Part shown: positions 28,441 to 36,826 of the stretch, in pieces
Numbering within the stretch: the stretch's first letter is position 1
How the letters are laid out: the number at the start of each line of letters is the position of its first letter
NCBI RefSeq assembly: GCF_000153025.1
Contig: NZ_CH672429.1
Span: 1,043,079 to 1,107,078, forward strand
Length of the DNA: 64,000 nt
Reading direction: 5' to 3'
Source of the DNA: Marinomonas sp. MED121
GTDB taxonomy: Bacteria; Pseudomonadota; Gammaproteobacteria; Pseudomonadales; Marinomonadaceae
Notes under the pieces: generated by a model
Database searches by the model: none
What the model saw: only the letters and a program-made list of their open reading frames with translations
Told to the model about the DNA's origin: nothing
Position numbers and translations under genes: made by a program

Positions 28441-28540
28441 TTTTTGCCGCATGTTTAAGTTAGAGAGCGCTTTGATGATTATCTAATAAAGCGTATTTGG
28501 GCGTTTACCCTGTCTGGGCTTTGACTCTCTAATAAGGTAA
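28441..28540 (+). repeat. Dispersed repeat block downstream of copy 2
   Basis: Contains the fourth copy of the 58-bp element and the repeat-A element, as after copy 1, with a few substitutions. Confidence 0.65.
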
Positions 28541-28860
28541 CGAGGCTCTAATAGAAAAGGCCCTGCTTTCTATCAGATGGCAATTGCCCCTGCACTCCAG
28601 CCTCTTCGATTAAGTGCCCGACACAGCTTTAGAGATAAAACAGTTTTGAGTTAGTGTTCATACCTAATAATGAGACGATAAAATCACAGCAGGCTTCGCG
28701 GCCTTTTAGTGCAGCACTAGTATGACGAGTTCTTTCGCCATATCGAGGTGCTAGATATCTAGATATTAATAAGTGCTAGGTTGAACGGGTTAGTACTATC
28801 GCTAGCACACAAGGTTGGACGCAAGCCCCCCTCGAAGAATCCAGCATAAATGCTGTTGCT

Positions 28861-29052
28861 CACGCACCCCAAAAAACCGTAATACATAAAAACAGACAAC
28901 TTGAGCACCTTTTTCATTTAGAGAACAAATTTCAGTACAAGATTTTTCCAGTGTATTTAAATGGCAGATCTAAGTGGGTTTGGGTGCCAATATTTGAAAA
29001 TAAGAAATTTCATATTAAAATACATACAAAAAGTTTATTCAAATTACTGTAA
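28861..29052 (+). pseudogene. Possible C-terminal gene fragment
   Basis: An open frame ending at TAA 29050-29052 reads HLFHLENKFQYKIFPVYLNG then RSKWVWVPIFENKKFHIKIH, which has a protein-like composition, but there is no start codon or ribosome site. It may be a fragment of a lost gene. The rest of 28541-29116 shows nothing I can support. Confidence 0.25.
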
Positions 29053-29116
29053 ATAAGGGCTAAACACGGTTTTAATATCATAAAAAACACTTACTCATAA
29101 AGTATTTAAATTCTAT

Positions 29117-30247
29117 TCAAGGTAATTTTTCTACCTTAAGATTTTCAAGTTTCCTTTCTTGAGCGTAGAACTCTGTTGCCTTATAATTTTTTAGGTATTC
29201 ACCTTCCATATTATCAACTCTTGAGTACTCATTGTAAAAAGTCTCAGAAGATATATTAACTGTATTTAGTAACTGCCAAGAAACAGGTTTAGTTAACATA
29301 AACATATCAGATAACTCTTTACAAAACCCCGAAGGCTTTACTGAATATGACTTTGGAGGAAATACAAAATTAATTCCTAAATTCCCTCCTCTCATTTGAT
29401 GCATTTTCGTAGATAAATATGCAATCCCTGATATTTCTGTTTCTTCTTTACTTATCCACTGTAACAATAAGTTTGGAATTATATATTCTTCATTGAAAGC
29501 TGCAAAAATATGAGAGCGATTATAGCTACATGCAATAAGTATTGGAAACAGTATGATTTTTGCCAAGTCCACTGGGATATCATCATCATTCCCTTCAATA
29601 TGTTTACAAAGACCAGTAAAAACCATTGTATCTAGTGAGTACGAAAAATCTAAATATTTTGTCTCTTTATCAGAGTTATATATAAACCTAGATAAATATA
29701 GACTATTTAAATCTGGTGTACCCATTTCTTGCCAACAAACAAAAAGAGATGTACCGAGGTACAAACATGGAACTCCAGCAATAGAATAACGCTGACTTCC
29801 TACTAAATGTCTTAAATTAAAGGGAATGTGAAATAATTCTTTTATATTTTTTATTGGTAATTCTGAGCACCTTACTCTATATAATGAACTTCCAAATCGG
29901 CCATTATATATACCTATATCTTTAAATAGTAATGGCATATATTTTTTTACTACTGGAAGTGATAGTATCTTTTCAAAAATTATATATGCTTTTCCTGCAC
30001 TACCAGACAAGTACATATCTATAGTCTCTAAAATCAAAGATTTTATTTTTTCTAAATCACTGACATTATTAATAAGTTCTTTTTCAATAATACCGGATTC
30101 ATTAGAAAACTCACTAACTCGTTTGATAAATGTATTTAGCCTATATTCTAAATCTTCACGATAAGATCTATCATTTTCTGCAGAAAATGGACCTTCTAAC
30201 TCCTTCTCTTCCAATAATTTTTTAATAACATTTTGAATATCACTCAA
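29117..30247 (-). CDS. RES-domain protein
   Basis: A 376-aa protein whose middle third resembles the RES domain: SLYRVRCSELP (near residue 125), then ELFHIPFNLRHLVG, QRYSIAGVPCLYLGTSLFVC and WQEMG, giving the Arg, Tyr and Glu positions that name the family. RES proteins include toxins that degrade NAD+; here the domain has a long N-terminal helical part and a C-terminal extension. The start is probably TTG at 30247 with AAGGT seven bases upstream. It lies 23 nt downstream of the HEPN/Abi_C gene, so it is probably co-transcribed. Activity as NADase or toxin is inferred. Confidence 0.68.
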   Translation of the reverse strand: MSDIQNVIKKLLEEKELEGPFSAENDRSYREDLEYRLNTFIKRVSEFSNESGIIEKELINNVSDLEKIKSLILETIDMYLSGSAGKAYIIFEKILSLPVVKKYMPLLFKDIGIYNGRFGSSLYRVRCSELPIKNIKELFHIPFNLRHLVGSQRYSIAGVPCLYLGTSLFVCWQEMGTPDLNSLYLSRFIYNSDKETKYLDFSYSLDTMVFTGLCKHIEGNDDDIPVDLAKIILFPILIACSYNRSHIFAAFNEEYIIPNLLLQWISKEETEISGIAYLSTKMHQMRGGNLGINFVFPPKSYSVKPSGFCKELSDMFMLTKPVSWQLLNTVNISSETFYNEYSRVDNMEGEYLKNYKATEFYAQERKLENLKVEKLP

Positions 30248-30270
30248 CTTTATTACCTTCTATTAATACA

Positions 30271-31104
30271 TTAATTTTGCTTATTTCTCTTTTCATCCCA
30301 TGTTTCAAGAACAAATAGAGCCATTGTGTGAGCAGAATGTATAGCTAAACGGGCGTGTCGCGGTTTAAGGTTATATATTTTTCTTCCTTCACCGTGAGCT
30401 GAACTCGCATGAGTTCGAAAAGCGCCAATACCATCTACAACCGAAAAAATACCAGATAGAATTCTTTTTAGGTCATCGTCTTGTACTAACTTTGTATCAA
30501 AGCCTAAATCATCCTTAACTACCTTCCAAACACCTTTAAGATCTTGTTTTGATGGCATAGGTAAACCTTCATCAGATATGTAAACTTTAAATATTGATTC
30601 AAGAATATTGCATGCTGCTGATACAGCCTCTCTCGGCTCAGAGCTTACATTATTCAAAGCTCTATTAAATTCCGACTCAATAGTAGGGATATCACGACCT
30701 TTGATTAATTCAGCTAACGATCTACTAGGAGCGGAACTGCCATCTGAAATAATACCACCAGTTAAATAGCTTAAGTTGTAACGCTCTAGAGCAGATACTA
30801 ATTTAAGTTTTAGGCTTATCCTTTTATCAACCTTATTATTCCCAAAAACATCCTCATCTTCGCTTTCATCGCCAGAATATTCCATATACGGCTCTATTAG
30901 CTTACCAAGTATTTGTAATGGAAGGTCAGATTCTTTATTTATATGACGTAACCAAGTTTGAACTTTTGCAGGTTTAGCACCTTCTGGAACTTCACCAGGT
31001 GCATCTGCAAATAAAAAAAGATTGTTTATACTTGTATGAGATTCAATAGAAGGTAATCTCTCAGATAAAACAGCAATAATAGGAGCTGGTATTTCTTTTC
31101 TCAT
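30271..31104 (-). CDS. Abortive-infection C-terminal (Abi_C) HEPN-like protein
   Basis: A 277-aa protein. The C-terminal half (about 145-270) resembles the Abi_C family: REAVSAACNILESIFKVYI, then WKVVKDDLGF, then R230-THASSA-H237-GEGRKI, followed by RHARLAIHSAHTMALFVLET. The R-x6-H pair is the HEPN RNase motif. The N-terminal half is acidic and helical (SGDESEDEDVFG). HEPN proteins often cleave RNA during phage infection; that role is inferred. It sits between the putAbiC-like gene (73 nt) and the RES gene (23 nt). Confidence 0.72.
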   Translation of the reverse strand: MRKEIPAPIIAVLSERLPSIESHTSINNLFLFADAPGEVPEGAKPAKVQTWLRHINKESDLPLQILGKLIEPYMEYSGDESEDEDVFGNNKVDKRISLKLKLVSALERYNLSYLTGGIISDGSSAPSRSLAELIKGRDIPTIESEFNRALNNVSSEPREAVSAACNILESIFKVYISDEGLPMPSKQDLKGVWKVVKDDLGFDTKLVQDDDLKRILSGIFSVVDGIGAFRTHASSAHGEGRKIYNLKPRHARLAIHSAHTMALFVLETWDEKRNKQN

Positions 31105-31177
31105 AAAAATCTCAATACATTAAAAACTCAGATAAAATCTTAATTTCATAAAAAAATAATAACTTTATATTAAAAAA

Positions 31178-31861
31178 TCAACTCACATAAAAATCAGATA
31201 ATTTTCTATCAAACCACTTTAGCTCACAAAACTTTGTAACTAAGTGTTCATATTCTTTTTTATAAAAAAGTTTTAAAGGTGTTTTCTCTGAAGAAATTTC
31301 TTTAGATATTTTTTCATACTCATTAATTAAATCTGACAAATAAATCAAATCAGACTCTAAATATTTAACAATGCTATAGCCCTGTGATAATGGGTCATCC
31401 ATGTCGTCAACTAAATGATAAAAGGCATCATTTTCGTGAACATCTAATTGACCAATTAATGCTGCATGAATTGATTTATTCCCAGATAAGTTATTATTAT
31501 TATATGTATTATTAATTCTATCTGAAAGTTTTGAAATCAAACGATAAGTATCATCTCTCTGCTGCTGAGATGCAAAATATTTTGATTGCTTAACACTTTC
31601 ATTTGCTGATCGTGTTAATTCCACTCTAGTTAATTCAAGCTCTTTACTTTGCAAAACAATAGTGTAGAGAAGCGCAATTAATGCCATAAAACTCATTAAT
31701 GGATTAAGCGTACCACCAACAAAATCACCAAAAGTCCCCCAGTCGCCTTGTTCAGAACTCCAAGCAGAACCAAAATTAATAAGGTACGAAGTTATTACAA
31801 CAAAATATGCAATAACACAGATAGCAACAATAACACCCAATCTAAACAAAGTTTTTTTCAT
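31178..31861 (-). CDS. Putative phage abortive infection (putAbiC-like) membrane protein
   Basis: A 227-aa protein with two N-terminal membrane helices (about 7-29 and 55-75) joined by WSSEQGDWGTFGDFVGGTLN and followed by LIALLYTIVLQSKELELTRV. That two-helix arrangement with a WGxFGDxxGG loop is typical of the putative phage abortive infection family. The C-terminal part is a cytoplasmic coiled-coil-like region. It is the first gene of a three-gene minus-strand cluster with Abi_C and RES genes. AAGGC precedes the ATG. Confidence 0.72.
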   Translation of the reverse strand: MKKTLFRLGVIVAICVIAYFVVITSYLINFGSAWSSEQGDWGTFGDFVGGTLNPLMSFMALIALLYTIVLQSKELELTRVELTRSANESVKQSKYFASQQQRDDTYRLISKLSDRINNTYNNNNLSGNKSIHAALIGQLDVHENDAFYHLVDDMDDPLSQGYSIVKYLESDLIYLSDLINEYEKISKEISSEKTPLKLFYKKEYEHLVTKFCELKWFDRKLSDFYVS

Positions 31862-32246
31862 TTATTAGCCTTAACAATTAATACTCTAGGCCGCACGAGG
31901 ATGTCTCTTCAAAAGACCACAATCCTTGTGTGTGCATATAAGCTCATGATCTTACGCCTCTTTATCCACATTTCAAATGCTTTTTGTTGTTACTTCTTAT
32001 ATCGTTTTACTCTCATATTTCACTTTAAAAATTGCAGGTGAGTTCCTTCATGGCGATAACACATAACACTCGCCGAGTTCCTTTTAATACACAGGCGCTG
32101 GAGGCAACGTCCTTAACCTCTGATTTTATTGTGTTAAGTGGAGTAACCCACAGGCTTTAACCCTGAAAGCTCACAGAATCTGTGGATAGCATGTCAGCTT
32201 ATCCACTTTGTTTTGGGCACTCATGATTCAGCTAAGGTTTAAAAGG
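31862..32246. other. Gene-free spacer at the right edge of the island
   Basis: No gene is supported. Near 32048-32085 it contains TTCATGGCGAT and CGCCGAGTTCCTTTT, related to the motif at 24212-24240. Confidence 0.4.
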
Positions 32247-32915
32247 TTATTTATTCACAGCTTGGTTCAAGCAGAATACGCGGTAGGCAAATACGGTCAG
32301 AGTCACCCATAACAAGGATTCAAACACACTGATAATAAAGGTGATGATGACGTGCTCTAATGCAAGTAAGGCAAACAAGTTTTCGATGAGCCATACGGGA
32401 AGCAAGGTAATTAACAGCAGGGTTACTCCCCCTAATAGAATGCGCCATTCTATGCCTTTGGTGGCATTCCAACTTGCTTCTAAGGCAGTAAAAGGGGCCT
32501 GCTTATTGAGCACACAATAAAACTCTGAAAATGCGAGCCGCGCCATGATGTAAAACCCGGGTAGGATAAACAAAAAGAGGCCTGTCATAAGGGCTAAACT
32601 CACGAGCACAGACAGTAAAAAGAGGGGCCGCCAATAATTGAGTGCCACCCCATAACACTGCCCTCTTGTGAGAGGGTCACCAGAAATAACAGAGGCCATG
32701 TAAGCAATGAGCGCCCCCTGATAAAGAGGATAAACAATCAAGCCCACAGTGGAGGTCAACCAAAATTGCTGATTAAGGTCATCGCTATACACGCCCGCTA
32801 GTGCATAAAGCAGATTAAGAGGAATAATACAGGGTAAAATGATGCGACTAATCGCGCCGATATGATGTCGATAAAACGTTAAACTGTCTTTAACTAATGA
32901 CGATACTTCGTCCAT
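32247..32915 (-). CDS. YciC/UPF0259-like inner membrane protein
   Basis: A 222-aa protein with about five or six membrane helices, including IILPCIIPLNLLYALAGVY, PLYQGALIAYMASVISG, FLLSVLVSLALMTGLFLFIL and LLGGVTLLLITLLPVWLIEN. The N-terminal SLTFYRHHIGAISRIILP and the central GFYIMARLAFSEFYCVL resemble the UPF0259 (YciC) family of unknown function. It stands alone on the minus strand, with no close partner. Confidence 0.65.
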   Translation of the reverse strand: MDEVSSLVKDSLTFYRHHIGAISRIILPCIIPLNLLYALAGVYSDDLNQQFWLTSTVGLIVYPLYQGALIAYMASVISGDPLTRGQCYGVALNYWRPLFLLSVLVSLALMTGLFLFILPGFYIMARLAFSEFYCVLNKQAPFTALEASWNATKGIEWRILLGGVTLLLITLLPVWLIENLFALLALEHVIITFIISVFESLLWVTLTVFAYRVFCLNQAVNK

Positions 32916-33104
32916 ATTAACCCCTAAAAAGCACTGTCGTATTGGAAATAAGAAAGTTCAACGTCAAGTATGTACAGGCTATTTGAGTTTTTAAAGTCTC
33001 TCAATAAGCGTTTTTAATTACTTGATAGCAAACAATTTTATCATTAAACACAAGGGCCTTTATAGGGAAATAACATACTTTCTAACAAGATGATTAAATC
33101 GAAA

Positions 33105-33133
33105 AAGCCCATCTATTTAGCATAGATGGGCTT
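33105..33133 (-). terminator. Terminator after the NTase/OTU gene
   Basis: A 12-bp perfect stem (AAGCCCATCTAT / ATAGATGGGCTT) with a five-base loop, followed on the minus strand by TTTTC. It lies about 60 bp past the stop of the gene at 33190. Confidence 0.8.
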
Positions 33134-33189
33134 AGGTTAAACTAGATAAGCCTTTTTTAGCTTTGCTCTTTAAGCCAGAGCCAGCTCTT

Positions 33190-36100
33190 TTATACCAGAG
33201 CTAATTCTTGATCACTCGGTATGGTATTCCCATTAGGCCTATCTCCGGATAATACAAACAGTCTTGCCATACGAATTAAGTCCTGCCTTTTTTGGCTCCA
33301 ATTATCGATGGCATTGGCATCTCGTAAGATTTCATGCAAAAAAGACCTATCTTGCTCCAAGTTACGACCACCATCAAGAAGGTATCCTTTTAAATTACGG
33401 ATAATCCCCCTATGTAAGGCTTCGACATCACGCACTGCGACTTCATGATAGCCCACATTCGGTCTAAAGCTGTTTTCAATCGCCCCAATATTATCAATGA
33501 TGTATTGCAACCTATTAGTCCCTTGATAAGGGGCATTACGTTGGATCTCAGCATAATCCGCCAGCGCGGTTCTTAGGCTCTGGATTGATAGCTGTGGGCT
33601 GTTGACGATATAGCTCATGACAGCACTATAAAAGCAGTTACCGTCTCTATCTGTATCGGTCAGGTTGCCATTCGCATCTCGAACCCAATAGTGATTACCA
33701 ATTTTTGCAATGCGAATACAATCTGTTTGATTGACTAAATGCTGGACTACATTCCCTAGATTTAAATTAAACCCATTTGGATTCATCGCCACCAACCCAA
33801 AATTAGGATCCAAGATATGATCAAATCGATGAATTTGTGTCAGACGACCTTGCTGTACATCTAAAGGAGATCTGGCAGAAGCGACCTCAATCGGGAACTG
33901 CAACAACTGAGACATGAGCAAGGGTGCAATGTCTCCCCCAATATTAGCCCAGCTTGCCATGGTTCTAATTTGCGTAACCACTTGCTGCGCGCCTGTTTCT
34001 TGAAATTGCAAAGGCTTAGAAAAGTCCGAGCTGGCAATCGCAGAGAAGTTAAGCTTAGGTTTATATTCGAACAGGTTTGAAGATATATCGATATTTGATT
34101 TGGCTTGGTCAATACGTTTAGCCGGAAAGCGTGTAATACATTCCTTAAACGCTTTACGGTGATGATCTAGCCAATGGGTCTGATAATAACTTTCAATATA
34201 AGTTAGCTTCATTTCTATATGCTTAATCGCTTCTGGGGCTAACAGAATTCGATATTCACTCGCATCTTTACGAATAAAGCAGACGGTACTAAAAGGGTTA
34301 AAGCTATAATGCAGCTGTTTTTTATAGCTATTGGCATTGGCACTTTCAATCAGATCTTGAGTCTCTTCAGAAAACTGTTTTAAATCCTTATCAAGTTGAT
34401 CTTTAAGAGGAATATACTTTTGCGGTTCCTTTATATTTGAATCTAAACTTGTCACGCCATTAGACATATCAAATAACCTAGATAACTGACCTCTCACACC
34501 ACTTGTCTTTAAGCGGACGGTGCGTAAATCTTGAGCGGATTTCACTTCAAGACTTTCAAATTCATCCCCTTTATTCAACGCATTTTTGCTATCCATTACA
34601 TCCAAAATACGAATAACGACAGGTAAAGCAAAAGCTTTAAGCTGTACTGTCAAAGAAGGAAGCGCTTTAAAGTCATCCTTATCAAACACCACAGGATCGC
34701 CTAGGGCTTGGATACTCCCCATGCTTTTTAAAGCGTGACTTAAGGTTTTAACTTGGTCTTTATCATCCATGGTGACAAAAAGCTCAACATAAGGCAGATG
34801 ATAATGAAAGCTAGACTCCCCTGTCATAACCTTGGTATGCACCATGCTGCTTAACACACCGCACAGAGTGGCTTGGTGTATCTTTGGCTGGTTTTCTAAC
34901 TCTGAACGAAAATCATTCAAAAATTTAATGTCATATCCTGATTTAGGCTTATCTGAAAATACTAATTGAGTCGAAAATGCTTGATGCGTATTTTGATAAA
35001 AACGCATAAAGGCCAGCATCATTTTCGCATTTTCATAATCGGCATCTTTTTCTTCTTGTTTACGTTTATCCTTATCATTATTTTTCACTTCTTTAAGCAA
35101 AATATCGTCATAGGTTTTTACTGAACTTTTATCTGGTTTTTCGTTTTGTAGTGCCAACCAGTTTTTGTTCAATGACGCTTCAATGTCTTTACCAATAATC
35201 GCGTCAACATCCACCGCATTATCAATCTTAAATTTAGCCATGCTGCTGGCTAGGTTTTTCCAACCATAGTCATTTTGAACCGTATCAAATAAATCCTTCA
35301 CCAAGGGGCGTAAAAAGCCTAAAGTTTTATGATTGGATAACACCTTAAACGCCGTATTAAAGCTTTTAATACTGATGCTGTTTTCTAGGCTTTGTAGCTC
35401 TTTAGACGTATTTGAAAAGCGTTTTTTATAACTCTCATTAATCGCATTCACCGCATTACAACCACGTAAAACACGTTTGAAAAATTTATGGGGTGAGCCT
35501 GAGATTTCGTTAAAAACTTCCAATATCAATAAGACGTTTTCATTTAATTGATAGCGCCAATCCGGCACATTTAACCAGGTGCCAGAATGCTTAGGGGCAG
35601 CTTGGTATAACACAGGCATGGTTTTCACTTGCGCCCATTGCTGAATCGTTTCATAGCAGTCTCTTCGTGGAATACTCACATCCAACAATTCCCCCCGAAA
35701 TTTAGCCAAAGTCGGACCAAACATTTTATGGTCAGGCCCTAACTTATAATCATCACCGCCAGAGCATCTGGGTTCACCTTCAGAGGAATATTGATCTGTT
35801 ACATATCGCACTATCACGCGATATAAAACAAACTTAGAAATACTGTTATTCACTAAAATTGAACTTGAATAAGGGTTTTCATTAGCATTTAACGTCGCAT
35901 CTAACGGCATAGGTGCTGGCGGATAAAAGCTGTTATAAAAAATATCATCTGGATGTAAACCTTGCTTCTTTAATACCTTTTCTACTTCTTTATCTATGCC
36001 AGGTAATAGCATGGCATTATCAAAATGGTTAAGCGGATGAAGCAATACAGTCCCCGAATTGAATACCATATTACTTTGGTAACCCTTTAGAAGAGTGAGA

Positions 36101-36789
36101 TGTAATGGGTGAGTTTTTACCTCTTTTTCAGGTTCAGTTGAGGTGTCTTTTTTTTCATTCTGTTTGCTTGTCGTCACTTCATCCTTTGAGTTTGAATTTA
36201 AAGACGTTTCTTGTTTTTTATCTTGCTTGCTCGTCGTCACCTCGTCCTTTGAGCTTGGCATGGTTTCAAGTCGTTTTTCATCAGTCTCCTTCGCTCCAGC
36301 ACTAAAACTGCCATTATCTTTGACAGAAAATTCAAGTGTCGGAAAATCCAGTACCTTATTATCAATAAACTCACCTTTAAAGAGTTGCAAACCTTCTTGT
36401 TGGTAGTTATCTAGCTCTTTACGATTGCAGGTTAAAAAGGTCTCCCAATCTTGCTGAAAGATGGGCATATATTCTTCTTTAAGATAGTTATGAACTTCAG
36501 AAAAAATTTGATACCAACGATAAATCGGTAAGTTAGGGTTGATCACAATTTGATTATCAAAGTCACTCCATTTATCAGGATCAATATCTGATTTCACTTT
36601 TTTCATGATATTGAGTGAAGAGCCGCCTTTAATGAAAACCCTAACATCATCACCAAATTTCTCTTCCAAATGTTGAGTTAATTTATCAATTTTCTTTAAT
36701 AAAAATGCTCTAACTGTGGGGACATTATTGAATTCTTCAGTTAATACATCGTCTATTTTTCGCTGAAATGCCGTTCTACTTTTAGCCAT
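33190..36789 (-). CDS. Giant nucleotidyltransferase-fold protein with C-terminal OTU-like protease domain
   Basis: A 1199-aa protein. The N-terminus carries a complete pol-beta-type nucleotidyltransferase signature: VFIKGGSSLN (GG at 55-56), WSDFDNQIVI (D76, D78) and, after an insert, FRGELLDVSIPRR (D370). The insert (about 180-225) is Lys/Glu/Thr-rich with two KDEVTTSK repeats. The middle is helical and unrecognised. Near the C-terminus NHYWVRD (H1033) is followed by DRDGNCFYSAVMSYI (C1052), resembling an OTU cysteine protease in the permuted order with His before Cys. No signal peptide. A paralogue lies 37 nt upstream. The enzymatic activities and any secretion are inferred; I know no named family with this architecture. 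Confidence 0.7.
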   Translation of the reverse strand: MAKSRTAFQRKIDDVLTEEFNNVPTVRAFLLKKIDKLTQHLEEKFGDDVRVFIKGGSSLNIMKKVKSDIDPDKWSDFDNQIVINPNLPIYRWYQIFSEVHNYLKEEYMPIFQQDWETFLTCNRKELDNYQQEGLQLFKGEFIDNKVLDFPTLEFSVKDNGSFSAGAKETDEKRLETMPSSKDEVTTSKQDKKQETSLNSNSKDEVTTSKQNEKKDTSTEPEKEVKTHPLHLTLLKGYQSNMVFNSGTVLLHPLNHFDNAMLLPGIDKEVEKVLKKQGLHPDDIFYNSFYPPAPMPLDATLNANENPYSSSILVNNSISKFVLYRVIVRYVTDQYSSEGEPRCSGGDDYKLGPDHKMFGPTLAKFRGELLDVSIPRRDCYETIQQWAQVKTMPVLYQAAPKHSGTWLNVPDWRYQLNENVLLILEVFNEISGSPHKFFKRVLRGCNAVNAINESYKKRFSNTSKELQSLENSISIKSFNTAFKVLSNHKTLGFLRPLVKDLFDTVQNDYGWKNLASSMAKFKIDNAVDVDAIIGKDIEASLNKNWLALQNEKPDKSSVKTYDDILLKEVKNNDKDKRKQEEKDADYENAKMMLAFMRFYQNTHQAFSTQLVFSDKPKSGYDIKFLNDFRSELENQPKIHQATLCGVLSSMVHTKVMTGESSFHYHLPYVELFVTMDDKDQVKTLSHALKSMGSIQALGDPVVFDKDDFKALPSLTVQLKAFALPVVIRILDVMDSKNALNKGDEFESLEVKSAQDLRTVRLKTSGVRGQLSRLFDMSNGVTSLDSNIKEPQKYIPLKDQLDKDLKQFSEETQDLIESANANSYKKQLHYSFNPFSTVCFIRKDASEYRILLAPEAIKHIEMKLTYIESYYQTHWLDHHRKAFKECITRFPAKRIDQAKSNIDISSNLFEYKPKLNFSAIASSDFSKPLQFQETGAQQVVTQIRTMASWANIGGDIAPLLMSQLLQFPIEVASARSPLDVQQGRLTQIHRFDHILDPNFGLVAMNPNGFNLNLGNVVQHLVNQTDCIRIAKIGNHYWVRDANGNLTDTDRDGNCFYSAVMSYIVNSPQLSIQSLRTALADYAEIQRNAPYQGTNRLQYIIDNIGAIENSFRPNVGYHEVAVRDVEALHRGIIRNLKGYLLDGGRNLEQDRSFLHEILRDANAIDNWSQKRQDLIRMARLFVLSGDRPNGNTIPSDQELALV

Positions 36790-36826
36790 AATATTTTCTC
36801 CAATTCTAATAGGTCAGTTGGTCGAT

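Larger units (their letters stand above)
27453..28453 (+). repeat. 1001-bp perfect direct repeat, copy 2
   Basis: Second copy of the block at 24702-25702. The left junction is abrupt (unrelated sequence before TGTTAAAAATTAATCGC). The right edge passes into the dispersed repeat shared with copy 1. Confidence 0.92.

Noticed and set aside
24605-28540. Integron-type attC sites as explanation of the dispersed repeats
   Set aside because: No RYYYAAC/GTTRRRY core pairs or integrase were seen, and gene orientations are mixed.
25691-28540. An IS element between the duplicated barrel genes
   Set aside because: No transposase frame or terminal inverted repeats were found.
36105-36406. Plus-strand frames with Ser/Phe-rich repeats opposite the NTase/OTU gene
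   Set aside because: They are antisense readings of the KDEVTTSK linker repeats.
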